Made by a program: the position numbers and the translations under genes. From contig DJVY01000212.1 in the NCBI GenBank assembly GCA_002440885.1, positions 1-31,238 of the forward strand: a DNA stretch of 31,238 nucleotides, given 5' to 3'. Positions 24,086 through 31,238 of the stretch are shown in pieces. Within the stretch, counting starts at the first letter, position 1. Every line of letters begins with the position of its first letter. The stretch is from Bacteroidales bacterium UBA6244 (GTDB taxonomy: Bacteria > Bacteroidota > Bacteroidia > Bacteroidales > F082). Under the pieces are notes generated by a model. That model saw only the letters and a list, made by a program, of their open reading frames with translations, was not told the DNA's origin and did not search any database.

Positions 24086-24598
24086 TCATTTTTCTATTCC
24101 GCTCCGCGCTTCCACCCCTGAGGTGTAGTAGTGTTTTATTTCTTTCATCTCCGTCACCAGGTCAGCCAGCTCAATCAATTCTGGTGGGGCATATCGCCCG
24201 GTTACTACTACTTCTACGTGAGCTGCTCTATTGGTAATCGCTTCGTTTAGTTCATCGAATGAAAACAGGCTGTAATACAGCGCGATGCAGGCCTCGTCGA
24301 GAACCACCACATCGTGTTCTCCCTTTTTCAGGATGAGTGCCACCTCCTTCAGGCCATCTCTCGCAGCTTCAATATCTTCCGGTGTTGGTTTTTGATAGAT
24401 GAAACAGCCCCTGCCATACTGTTTAAGCGTAATCTTGTCAATGGCAGGCAGGATTTTTTGCTCGCTGTAAGGCATGCCTTTAACGAACTGAGCGATATAA
24501 ACCTGTTTGTCAGCTCCGGCAGCACGAAGCGCCAGACCAAGAGCGGCGGTGGTTTTTCCTTTCCCGTTGCCCGTATACACTTGGATATATCCTTTCAT
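24086..24598 (-). CDS. cobO: Cob(I)yrinic acid a,c-diamide adenosyltransferase
   Basis: 170 residues of the CobA/CobO/BtuR family: ATP-binding P-loop T-G-N-G-K-G-K-T-T at 9-17 (reversed relative to normal P-loops in this family), Y-I-A-Q-F-V-K-G, and D-V-V-V-L-D-E-A around 95-102 with the conserved V-V-V-T-G-R-Y-A-P near 130. The enzyme adenosylates cob(I)alamin/corrinoids, giving coenzyme B12. The gene ends the LytS/LytTR operon, 54 bases after the oxidoreductase gene. No other cobalamin biosynthesis or btuB genes are nearby, so it probably serves salvage. Confidence 0.93.
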   Translation of the reverse strand: MKGYIQVYTGNGKGKTTAALGLALRAAGADKQVYIAQFVKGMPYSEQKILPAIDKITLKQYGRGCFIYQKPTPEDIEAARDGLKEVALILKKGEHDVVVLDEACIALYYSLFSFDELNEAITNRAAHVEVVVTGRYAPPELIELADLVTEMKEIKHYYTSGVEARSGIEK

Positions 24599-24652
24599 TA
24601 CCTGATTTGATTAATAGGGATAATTTATGCTATTCGCCAGCCAAAAGACTTT

Positions 24653-25231
24653 CTATTCAAGTCGTTTACCCAGATTTTCTACCTCACGAAGCCATTTTTC
24701 CCGTTGGTTGAGATTGGAGGTTTTAATGGGGCGAAAGGAGGTGATTTTTACAGGTTTAACTCCGCAGAATTCAAGTATGCTGTGCTTAAGTGAATTATGC
24801 CCCGGACTTCTGTAAATCAATTTGTAATACCATCCGGGAGTGTCCATGGTGGTAATCAATCGTGCTGATTTTCCTTTTAGCAGTTTATCCCAAAAAAGGG
24901 AGTCTTTTCGGTATTTAAAAGCAAATCCTGGCAGAAATACGCGGTCGATAAACCCTTTGAGAAGGGCAGGATAAGTTCCCCACCAGGTAGGATAAACGAA
25001 GACAAGGTGGTCAGCCAGGCTGATTTTTTCCTGCATGGTCACCAAATCGGGCTCAAGCTCGGCAGGTTGTTTATAGCCGTTTTTCAACGACAAATCGAAA
25101 GTTAAATCGGCCAGGTGCACGAGGTGGCAATCGGCTCCTGCTGTCATGGCGGCCTGTGCGTAACGTTGCGCCAATTCGCTTACAAAGCTCTCTTTATCAG
25201 GATGAGCTTGGATTACGAGGATATTTTTCAT
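24653..25231 (-). CDS. NAD(P)H-dependent flavin oxidoreductase (NQO1/YwrO-like)
   Basis: 192 residues from the ATG at 25231 (M-K-N-I-L-V-I-Q-A-H-P-D). The frame also opens at a GTG (25267) in a long A-rich tract overlapping the stop of the previous gene, which I judge less likely. Motifs of the flavodoxin-like fold are clear: A-H-P-D at 9-12 and V-F-V-Y-P-T-W-W-G-T-Y-P-A-L-L-K-G-F-I-D-R, the FMN/FAD-binding loop. Family members reduce quinones, modulators and nitro compounds. It is tightly spaced with the five-module lipoprotein and the adenosyltransferase. Confidence 0.88.
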   Translation of the reverse strand: MKNILVIQAHPDKESFVSELAQRYAQAAMTAGADCHLVHLADLTFDLSLKNGYKQPAELEPDLVTMQEKISLADHLVFVYPTWWGTYPALLKGFIDRVFLPGFAFKYRKDSLFWDKLLKGKSARLITTMDTPGWYYKLIYRSPGHNSLKHSILEFCGVKPVKITSFRPIKTSNLNQREKWLREVENLGKRLE

Positions 25232-25263
25232 GTTTCTTATCTTGGGATTTTGTTTTTTTTTTT

Positions 25264-26913
25264 TCACCTATCGCGCCAGCTATCTATATTTATTAAAACC
25301 GTGTCTGTAAATCCGGTATAAAGCACCCGGTTTTGTATCTCGTTTTTGTATTTGTCGCCTTCTACATTGCCCCAGTTTCCTCTGGTTATTTTAAAGTTAA
25401 CGAGTTGGTTTTGTGATCTGAAAGTGATATAGGGCCTACCGTCGGGCAGGTAATCAAAAACCAGCTCGTCATCTCCCGGATCCCACCCGTTAAAGTCAGG
25501 GGCAAGGTAAATGTTTTCATCTTCAGGTGTGTTGATTGGCAATTTGTCAATGACAAGGGTTTGCCAGTTGTTTCCTTTCTTTTCAGGTTGGTCTTTCCAG
25601 TTTTTCACGGCTAAAAACAGGGTGTCGAAGTCGTTGTAATTTATCTTGTGGGCAGGCATGTCGAAGCCAAATTCATCCAATTCGTTGTTCTCCCATGAGC
25701 CTCTGGTAATTCTGAATTCCAGGTCGCCGTTACCTCGGGGCAGGTTTATGTAATATAATCCATTGTCGGCTGTTTGAAAGACATGTCTTAATTTTCCCGG
25801 ATTCCAGTCGTTGAAAGGTCCTGCGAGGTAGATCTTTGCATTTTCGGGTGTACTTTCCGGTATTTTTTCCAGCACGATGGTCACCTCTTCATCGCCGGAA
25901 CGCCCCAGATCTTTCCAACGGGCTATTTCAATATAAACGGTGTCGGAGTTGCGCAGATCAAGTTGTCGGTTACCGATGTCGTAGCCGTTTTTGTCTACTT
26001 CCACGGTTTTCCATCCGCCACGTGTTATTTTGTAGTCAATGGTCATGCCTTTGTTGGGAAAGGAATAGAAAAACTGGCCGTTTTTATTGCGCTGGAACTG
26101 GTAGTTTTTATCGCCGGAGAGCCATGAATTCAAGTCGCTGGCCAAATAGACGGATGCGTTTTCCGGTGTATTTTCAGGAAGTTTGTCTATAAGCAGTACA
26201 CACCTTCTGGCTGGTGATGTTGGCAGGTCTGTCCATCCTTCCACCGAAATTTTTATGGTGTCTTCTATCCCAAAGGTGAGCACCCGGTTGGGGATTTCGT
26301 TCCCAAACTTGTCGGCTTCTGATTTCGACAGATCTCCACGGGTGAGTTTATACTCCAGTTTGTTGATGCCGGCAGGTCGTTTCAGGGTAATGATGCGCTG
26401 GCCTTCATCGTTTTTCGTTGTGATAGATGCGTCGTCGGGATCCCAGGAGTTGAGGTTGCTGGCTATGGCTACTACATCTTCTTCAGGTGTATTCGATGGC
26501 AGCCCGTCAATCACGAGGGTCAGACGGGGACAGTCGATGGGGTCGAGGTCGTTCCAGCTCAGGATACTGTGGTTGGCGGTATCGGTGTTGTGGGTTATGA
26601 GAACATGGTTGGCGGTTTCTTCACCGCAAATTCCTTTTTCCACGGTTGTCCAGTCGCCGCGCGTGAATTTGTATTCCATCTGCCCAAGACCGGGAGGAAG
26701 GGTAACATAGTAGTTGCTGTCGTCGGAAAGGGTGAGCTGGTACCTGTCATCACCGGGATCCCAGTTGTTGAAATTGCCTGTGATGAATATCGGCTGTCCT
26801 GCGGGTGTGTTTTCGGGAACAGACTCTACTTTTATCACGACCCTGTTGCACGAAATGAGCAACATAATGGCCGACATCAGCAATACGACGGGGTATATCT
26901 GTATCTTTTTCAT
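25264..26913 (-). CDS. Lipoprotein of five tandem starch-binding-like modules
   Basis: 549 residues. The lipoprotein signal ends L-L-I-S-C with Cys22. The remainder is five repeats of about 100 residues at roughly 26-122, 130-229, 237-335, 342-441 and 450-547, each with the order: P-x-N-T-P-E, I-Y-L-A-x-D-F-N-x-W-D-P-G-D, an aromatic strand, Y-K-I-T-R-G-x-W, D-K-x-G-x-x-x-x-N-R and a final W-x-D. The early part of each resembles CBM20/CBM48-type glycan-binding sandwiches. No catalytic domain is present, so it may be a surface glycan-binding or sensing protein. It overlaps the LytTR gene by ATGA. Binding partner is not predictable; the CBM relationship is a fold impression. Confidence 0.75.
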   Translation of the reverse strand: MKKIQIYPVVLLMSAIMLLISCNRVVIKVESVPENTPAGQPIFITGNFNNWDPGDDRYQLTLSDDSNYYVTLPPGLGQMEYKFTRGDWTTVEKGICGEETANHVLITHNTDTANHSILSWNDLDPIDCPRLTLVIDGLPSNTPEEDVVAIASNLNSWDPDDASITTKNDEGQRIITLKRPAGINKLEYKLTRGDLSKSEADKFGNEIPNRVLTFGIEDTIKISVEGWTDLPTSPARRCVLLIDKLPENTPENASVYLASDLNSWLSGDKNYQFQRNKNGQFFYSFPNKGMTIDYKITRGGWKTVEVDKNGYDIGNRQLDLRNSDTVYIEIARWKDLGRSGDEEVTIVLEKIPESTPENAKIYLAGPFNDWNPGKLRHVFQTADNGLYYINLPRGNGDLEFRITRGSWENNELDEFGFDMPAHKINYNDFDTLFLAVKNWKDQPEKKGNNWQTLVIDKLPINTPEDENIYLAPDFNGWDPGDDELVFDYLPDGRPYITFRSQNQLVNFKITRGNWGNVEGDKYKNEIQNRVLYTGFTDTVLINIDSWRDR

Positions 26914-27698
26914 TTATCTATCCAGTTTAAAAATTCGGGTACTTTTACACGACTGATCAACAGTGGTTCTCCGGTGGTGGGCACAACCTCGAGGTGGAGG
27001 CGGCTGTTGAAGTATTTGCTTATTTTCTTTATCGAAGGCATACTTACAATAAAGCTTCGGTTAGCTCGGAAAAACACATCAGGATCAAGCAGATCGGTGA
27101 GCTGGTCGAGGGCGTAAGCAACAAAATATTTTTTGTTTTGATGAGTCACCAACAACACTTCATTGTCCTCAGCCATGAAGTAAGCGATGTCGGACACAGG
27201 AATGTGCATGATTTGATCGCCTATGCGACTGAGAAACCTTGATTTGTATTTTGGCGCATTAATGGTCAGTAATTTTTCAATCTGATCGAGGTTAAGCACC
27301 TGATCCTGCTTTTTATGGTTTCCGTGCAGCTTAACGAACTTGCTCAGCGCGGCTTCCAGCTCTTCCTGTTTTACAGGTTTCAGCAGATAATCGATGCTGT
27401 TGAGTTTAAAAGCCTGGATGGCATAGTTGTCGAACGCGGTTGTAAAAATAATGGGAGAAGGTGGCGTTACGTGGCGCAGGATTTCAAAACTAAGTCCGTC
27501 GGACAGCTGGATGTCGAAAAACATGAGGTCGGGTGAGGGATGACTGTTTATCCACTCGATGGCCTCGTCCACGCTATCGATACAGTGCAGCACCTGTGTG
27601 TGATGAGTCGATGCTGCCAGCAGACGTTTCAACTCTTTCTGCGCATGCGGCTCGTCCTCTACAATGAGTACTTGTATGGGTTTGGGAGTAGTGGTCAT
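26910..27698 (-). CDS. LytTR-family response regulator
   Basis: 262 residues. Receiver about 7-125 with V-E-D-E at 13-16, phosphoacceptor D62 and T-T-A-F-D / L-L-K-P-V loops. Residues about 155-260 are a LytTR DNA-binding domain (S-R-F-L-S-R-I-G-D-Q-I; F-F-R-A-N-R-S-F-I-V). Its start overlaps the stop of the kinase gene by four bases and its stop overlaps the next gene by four bases, indicating translational coupling throughout. It probably regulates this same operon. Confidence 0.95.
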   Translation of the reverse strand: MTTTPKPIQVLIVEDEPHAQKELKRLLAASTHHTQVLHCIDSVDEAIEWINSHPSPDLMFFDIQLSDGLSFEILRHVTPPSPIIFTTAFDNYAIQAFKLNSIDYLLKPVKQEELEAALSKFVKLHGNHKKQDQVLNLDQIEKLLTINAPKYKSRFLSRIGDQIMHIPVSDIAYFMAEDNEVLLVTHQNKKYFVAYALDQLTDLLDPDVFFRANRSFIVSMPSIKKISKYFNSRLHLEVVPTTGEPLLISRVKVPEFLNWIDK

Positions 27699-28753
27699 GA
27701 GGTGAGGTTTTTAACGTTTTCCTGTAGCAAAGGGATACTTACACTAAATACAGCGCCATTGTTTTCGATGGTAACGGCGCGGTTGGTGAGAAACCCATAA
27801 CGACTCGCGATATTTTTCAATCCCATGCCGCTGCTGTATTCGTTGGTTAGTTTCGGTTGGATGTTGTTTTCCACTACCAATCGATCGTCGGTTGTACAGA
27901 TGGTAACTTTCAATGGATTTTTTTTGCTCACCACGTTGTGTTTTATCGCGTTTTCGAGCAACAACTGCAAGGTGAGCGGCATAATCTGGAAATCCTGAGG
28001 TCGTTGTATGGCACTGATGTCCACGTCGATGTTGTCGGCGAAACGCAGTTTGATGAGCCCGATATAGGCTTTCACAAAACGGAGCTCATCGTTTAACGCG
28101 ATCAGTTCCTTGTCACGGTTTTCGAGGATATAGCGGTAAACATCCGACAGTTCGCGGATGAACAGCCCTGCACTTTCGGGGTTTTCGTAAACCAACGACG
28201 ACAACGTGTTCAGGCTGTTGAACAGAAAATGGGGGTTTAGCTGCGATCGGAGCAGGTCGAAACGGAATTCTACATTTTCTTTCTTGAAACGTTCGAGTTC
28301 GGCCAGGCTGAACCGCCACTTGTTCAATAAAAAGACAGTCATTTCTATTATGCCGAAAATTAGTGTGATAGCTGAAATAAGCGCTGCCAGTATGAGCTCA
28401 TCCTGCATCGAGATATAATACTGATCGCTCAACCCAAACATCAGACTCCACCTGATGAACATGACCAGGAAGATAGCGATGATGGCATTTCCAAAAAACT
28501 GCACCAGAAGCCGCTTGAAAGGATGACTGTCCCAGGTGTGTTTTTTGTCGAGAAGGAAATTTACCTTGAACAGCACCTCGAACACAACATAAGTAATAAC
28601 TATAGAAATCAGGTAGTTGGATAGAGGTTGAAACAGGCTGTAGTTGGTATAAACAAGGCTGAGGATGAGGTCCAATAAAAAATTGAACACCATCCCCAGC
28701 ACGATCCCGTAACCCCACCGCAACCATTTGTTAACTGTTACTGACTTCTCCAT
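27695..28753 (-). CDS. LytS/YehU-type sensor histidine kinase
   Basis: About 352 residues from the ATG at 28753 (M-E-K-S-V-T-V-N-K); the frame extends to a TTG at 28789 that lies inside the candidate promoter. Four hydrophobic helices occupy about 13-140. The His_kinase (PF06580-type) motif R-S-Q-L-N-P-H-F-L-F-N-S-L is present with H175. The ATPase part has L-L-E-N-A-I-K-H-N and G-M-G-L-K-N-I-A-S-R. No periplasmic ligand domain is seen; sensing would be in the membrane. It is the first gene of the five-gene operon and partners with the LytTR regulator. Confidence 0.93.
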   Translation of the reverse strand: MEKSVTVNKWLRWGYGIVLGMVFNFLLDLILSLVYTNYSLFQPLSNYLISIVITYVVFEVLFKVNFLLDKKHTWDSHPFKRLLVQFFGNAIIAIFLVMFIRWSLMFGLSDQYYISMQDELILAALISAITLIFGIIEMTVFLLNKWRFSLAELERFKKENVEFRFDLLRSQLNPHFLFNSLNTLSSLVYENPESAGLFIRELSDVYRYILENRDKELIALNDELRFVKAYIGLIKLRFADNIDVDISAIQRPQDFQIMPLTLQLLLENAIKHNVVSKKNPLKVTICTTDDRLVVENNIQPKLTNEYSSGMGLKNIASRYGFLTNRAVTIENNGAVFSVSIPLLQENVKNLTS

Positions 28754-28786
28754 TTTACTTTTCTTGAGCGTTGAAACTTTCGTTAT

Positions 28787-28794
28787 CAAAGATA
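28787..28794 (-). promoter_or_regulatory. Candidate -7 element of the LytS operon
   Basis: TATCTTTG on the minus strand matches TAnnTTTG and is 33 bases upstream of the kinase ATG. It argues against the TTG at 28789 as the start. No -33 TTG at the usual distance. Confidence 0.45.
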
Positions 28795-28857
28795 TAAAAT
28801 ATGAGCAGTGAGGCCGATTTTGCAGGCAAGCTTTTTTTTACACTTTTCAAAGCCCGT

Positions 28858-29235
28858 CTATCGGCTGGCCAGTTGGGTGTTATCTTCAGGAAGAGAGAAA
28901 AGTTGTGAGAGCACGACTTTTTTGTTTTGTACAATCTCGAACACGTAGTCTCCTGCCGGAAACTGACTGATGTCGTAGGCTAAATCGACACGTTCGTATG
29001 CTTTGTAGCTTTTTGTGTAAAGTACCCCATTGCTGTCTTTTACCCTGATTTTTACTTTGTCGCCCAATAATTTAGCCACCTGCACGTTGACTTTATCCGA
29101 CTGGTTCATATAGACCGCAGCCCTTAAGTCGTCGGCCAGATAGCAGCACGAGTCAGGAGATTGAGATTGAGGAAACTGAGCGAAAGAAAGGGTGGCGAAG
29201 AGCACCGCTGTGATGGTTAAGGCAATTGATTTCAT
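28858..29235 (-). CDS. Small secreted beta-rich protein, function unknown
   Basis: 125 residues from the ATG at 29235 (M-K-S-I-A-L-T-I); the frame opens upstream to a TTG at 29274 that is inside a promoter-like element. A signal peptide ends L-S-F-A-Q near residue 20. The mature protein has an adjacent Cys pair (S-C-C-Y) near its N-terminus and strands such as V-K-I-R-V-K-D-S-N-G-V and D-I-S-Q-F-P-A-G-D-Y-V-F-E-I, which look like a free-standing T9SS sorting-type or DUF3244-like beta sandwich. No recognised family. It is monocistronic, 104 bases upstream of the kinase operon on the same strand. Confidence 0.65.
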   Translation of the reverse strand: MKSIALTITAVLFATLSFAQFPQSQSPDSCCYLADDLRAAVYMNQSDKVNVQVAKLLGDKVKIRVKDSNGVLYTKSYKAYERVDLAYDISQFPAGDYVFEIVQNKKVVLSQLFSLPEDNTQLASR

Positions 29236-29576
29236 GATGTATAGTTTTAAGTGATTAATTGATTTCAAAGGCAAAACTAGGCCTGCCCGGCGCTTTTTGA
29301 AATCAAAAACCTGTGAACTTTAGAATAAACAGGGTAAAGTATGGAAAAGGAGAGGCGAAATGATCCTTACGCAGACTTCAACTCACAATAAATCTTTGAT
29401 AATTACATTGCCAACCACACCACAGATTCTAAGATATTTTGGTTGTATATGGAAGAATGCAGGTGTGATTTATTTGGCCATAACAGTCGTTTCGCCAACT
29501 ATACTATTGCAGCAGGCGATTTTTGAATTCCTTCTATTTTGTTGGAACTATCCTGAAAAGTGGCTCAGATTTTATG
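29236..29576. other. Gene-free stretch upstream of the small secreted protein
   Basis: 341 bases between the small secreted gene and the FISUMP gene. Apart from a TAGTTTTG element at 29272-29279, I see no gene, stable hairpin, repeat or RNA gene here. A plus-strand open frame of 78 codons exists but has no supporting features. Confidence 0.6.
29272..29279 (-). promoter_or_regulatory. Candidate -7 element of the small secreted gene
   Basis: TAGTTTTG on the minus strand, followed by CC, matches TAnnTTTG and is 36 bases before the ATG at 29235. A TTG 24 bases upstream is too far for a good -33. Confidence 0.45.
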
Positions 29577-30251
29577 TTATTCTTTTACACATCTAACAGC
29601 ATGGGCTACATCTTTATTTGCAGGATAATCAATGCAGAAATCTAATCCGTCTTCTAAAACATAGGTGCAAACTTTGTTTCCAATCCACTCCGTTGTGGTC
29701 CACCAGATGGCTGTTTGGTCTGGTTTCAGGAAGTCTCCGTTGGCGTCTCTCATACCTGTCGGAAAGGCTGAAAACCCGCTGCTGTTGTCAGCTATCGTGG
29801 CAGTAGCCCATCCGCTTTTACTTTTTAGTGCAATGCCAGCTAAATTGCTTCCGCCTACCGAATTAACTAAATTTCGCCAATCGTCTTCGGTCGAAATTCT
29901 CCAGCCTTCTGGGCATAAGCCCCGCGAATCAACTACTGCAAACCAATTGTAAAGAACTCCTGCTTTATTAGCGTACTGCGGGTTGTTGTCATAGTAACAA
30001 AACGCAGGCTCCGCGTTTTCGCATGCGCTTTTCCATTCTTCAACCGTTTTGGCTTCTTTAATGGGATCACCGTTTCGGAATGTCGTAACATTCAGGTTGT
30101 TGAGCATCCAGGTGTCCTCTCCGATTTTTAACTCTGTTTTCTCAGTTGAATCAGAGTTCCCGCTCTTTTTCTGTGAACTTGTATTTCCACAAGCACTAAA
30201 TAAAACAGTTATTGCAATAACTGTAACGACTAAAAAAAACTGCTTCTTCAT
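29577..30251 (-). CDS. FISUMP-domain lipoprotein
   Basis: 224 residues. The lipoprotein signal ends V-L-F-S-A-C with Cys21, followed by a Ser/Lys-rich linker. From about 45 to the end is a FISUMP (Fibrobacter succinogenes major paralogous) domain: W-M-L-N-N-L-N-V-T-T-F-R-N-G-D near the start, G-V-L-Y-N-W-F-A-V, G-L-C-P-E-G-W-R-I-S-T-E-D-D-W and a final V-R-C-V-K. Members are surface proteins that are paralogous in many Bacteroidota and Fibrobacter, with no assigned biochemical function. It is the only gene on this strand between 29236 and the S41 gene. Confidence 0.9.
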   Translation of the reverse strand: MKKQFFLVVTVIAITVLFSACGNTSSQKKSGNSDSTEKTELKIGEDTWMLNNLNVTTFRNGDPIKEAKTVEEWKSACENAEPAFCYYDNNPQYANKAGVLYNWFAVVDSRGLCPEGWRISTEDDWRNLVNSVGGSNLAGIALKSKSGWATATIADNSSGFSAFPTGMRDANGDFLKPDQTAIWWTTTEWIGNKVCTYVLEDGLDFCIDYPANKDVAHAVRCVKE

Positions 30252-30700
30252 GGTTTTTAATGATTAAGTAATCTATGTGTTAATTGTAATTTCAATGAAT
30301 AAACATGCCTTCACCGGATTGTAGCTCACGCTGTCAGAATAGTGTTGTAGTTGTGGGAGTTAATTAGATAGTTGTCCATCTGTTGTGCTCTTTGCCGGAA
30401 AAAATCTCCTGTTCAGTGACTTTCTCATGGTTCTGAGTGAACTAACGGATGTGGCAAAAGTAACCATATTACTTGTATGGTAAAACATATTGTGCTTTTT
30501 TTTCCAGACTAAGCTAATCATTAAAAGGATATTTTCGTTGAGACTTATGAAAATGTAATACCAATAGCTTAACATATTTTAACAAGTGCCACATGGGCTT
30601 AACCCTAAAGTTTTCGTTATTGTACTACTTTTGACGATTGTTAAATTTTCTGCCGGATCTGCCGGTTGGTTATTGTGTTATTTTATTGAATGACTTTTTT
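30252..30700. other. Gene-free divergent intergenic stretch
   Basis: 449 bases between the FISUMP and S41 genes, transcribed in opposite directions. It holds an AT-rich stretch, a candidate -7 element at 30626-30633 for the S41 gene, and a tandem duplication of TCTGCCGG at 30649-30656 and 30658-30665 (9-base period) in that gene's leader. A 71-codon minus-strand frame is present but looks incidental. I see no RNA gene or stable hairpin. Confidence 0.6.
30626..30633 (+). promoter_or_regulatory. Candidate -7 element of the S41 protease gene
   Basis: TACTTTTG on the plus strand matches TAnnTTTG. It ends 67 bases before the ATG at 30701. No -33 TTG at the expected distance. Confidence 0.45.
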
Positions 30701-31238
30701 ATGATGAAGAAAATCTCCTTAAGCATATTGATTTTTACTGTGGTAGCCCTTTCGCTGGACGTCCGGGCTCAGCAAAATGTGGAGCGGCTCGACCCTGATC
30801 AGACCTTGAAAAAATTAAATACTTTAATGTATCTGATCAATAGTTATTACGTCGACACGCTGAATATGAACAAGCTGACTGAGCAGGTGGTCGAAAACAC
30901 CTTGAAGGAACTTGACCCGCATTCGGCTTATATCCCGAAAAAGGATGTCGAAAAAGCCAACGAAGGACTTGAGGGCAGTTTTGAAGGGGTTGGACTGACC
31001 TTCCAGTTGTATAAAGATACGATCCTGGTGATTGCGCCCATACCCGGTGGCCCATCTGATAAGGTTGGAGTCCTGGCAGGTGATAAAATCATCACAGTAG
31101 ATGGATTGGAGGCCACAGGCAAAAAAGTAAACAACGAATGGGTAATGAATCACTTGCGTGGCGAAAAGGGAACGGAAGTGGTTGTCGGTATTTACCGCAA
31201 GGGCAATGACGACCTGATTGAATACAAAATTATTCGGG
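30701..31238 (+). CDS. S41-family (CtpA-type) carboxy-terminal processing protease, partial
   Basis: Open frame from ATG 30701 to the window end, 179 codons, no stop. A signal peptide precedes D-V-R-A-Q (about residue 24). Then comes the helical N-terminal region with L-M-Y-L-I-N-S-Y-Y-V-D and L-K-E-L-D-P-H-S-A-Y-I-P, the hallmark of S41 C-terminal processing proteases, followed by the start of a PDZ domain (F-E-G-V-G-L-T-F; G-P-S-D-K-V-G-V-L-A-G-D-K-I-I-T-V-D-G). The catalytic Ser/Lys lies beyond the window. The enzyme trims C-termini of periplasmic proteins. Confidence 0.93.
   Translation, partial: MMKKISLSILIFTVVALSLDVRAQQNVERLDPDQTLKKLNTLMYLINSYYVDTLNMNKLTEQVVENTLKELDPHSAYIPKKDVEKANEGLEGSFEGVGLTFQLYKDTILVIAPIPGGPSDKVGVLAGDKIITVDGLEATGKKVNNEWVMNHLRGEKGTEVVVGIYRKGNDDLIEYKIIR

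Noticed and set aside
25250..25264. Long T-run at the junction of the oxidoreductase and five-module genes
   Set aside because: No stem precedes it on the minus strand; it is likely coding-flank homopolymer, although it is a possible site of sequencing error.
29360..29596. A 78-codon plus-strand open frame overlapping the FISUMP stop
   Set aside because: It overlaps a well-supported gene end and shows no protein features.
30360..30575. A 71-codon minus-strand open frame in the FISUMP/S41 gap
   Set aside because: No signal peptide, no recognisable domain, no ribosome or promoter support and an AT-rich setting; probably incidental.

Overview
The window is a piece of a Bacteroidota chromosome, most likely from the Bacteroidia/Marinilabiliales-Flavobacteriia range; I cannot go finer from sequence alone. 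Supporting signs are a GldM-family type IX secretion (T9SS) protein, a secreted multihaem cytochrome ending in a T9SS sorting domain, FISUMP and LruC-domain proteins, a LytS/LytTR two-component pair, many lipoproteins, and repeated matches to the phylum's TAnnTTTG -7 promoter element. No tRNA, rRNA, insertion sequence, phage gene or CRISPR array was found. Nearly all genes are on the minus strand.

Region 1 (1-220): the 5' part of an AlkD-type DNA alkylation repair gene leaving the window.

Region 2 (287-10406, minus strand, transcribed right to left) is the most interesting part. A histidine kinase carrying an N-terminal receiver and a NarL/LuxR-type regulator are followed by three small secreted paralogues (A, B, C), a PapD-like/COG1470-like periplasmic protein, an 898-residue outer-membrane protein with usher-like layout (Ig-like N-terminus, long beta-barrel, two C-terminal Ig/transthyretin-like domains), a fourth small paralogue (D), and a stand-alone GldM paralogue. 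I read this as a chaperone/usher-like surface fibre locus that has recruited a T9SS motor subunit. Hairpins lie after subunits B and C, which would let subunits be made in excess over the assembly proteins.

Region 3 (10523-12281, plus strand): a CopD-like four-helix membrane protein and a PLP-dependent cysteine desulfurase-like enzyme. Region 4 (16967-12386, minus): a probable four-gene operon of pentahaem T9SS-exported cytochrome, SDR oxidoreductase, GH13 amylase-like lipoprotein and a small HsmA-like membrane protein, closed by a hairpin. Region 5 (21175-17156, minus): an AbgT transporter, and a BASS-type sodium symporter coupled to a PlsC-like acyltransferase.

Region 6 (23908-21325, minus): a small lipoprotein followed by a large LruC-domain protein, with a strong terminator. 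Region 7 (28753-24086, minus): a tightly packed operon of LytS-type kinase, LytTR regulator, a lipoprotein made of five roughly 100-residue starch-binding-like modules, an NAD(P)H oxidoreductase and a corrinoid adenosyltransferase. Region 8 (28858-31238): a small secreted protein, a FISUMP lipoprotein, and the start of an S41 (CtpA-type) protease on the plus strand. The two longest gene-free stretches (29236-29576 and 30252-30700) hold little beyond candidate promoter elements.
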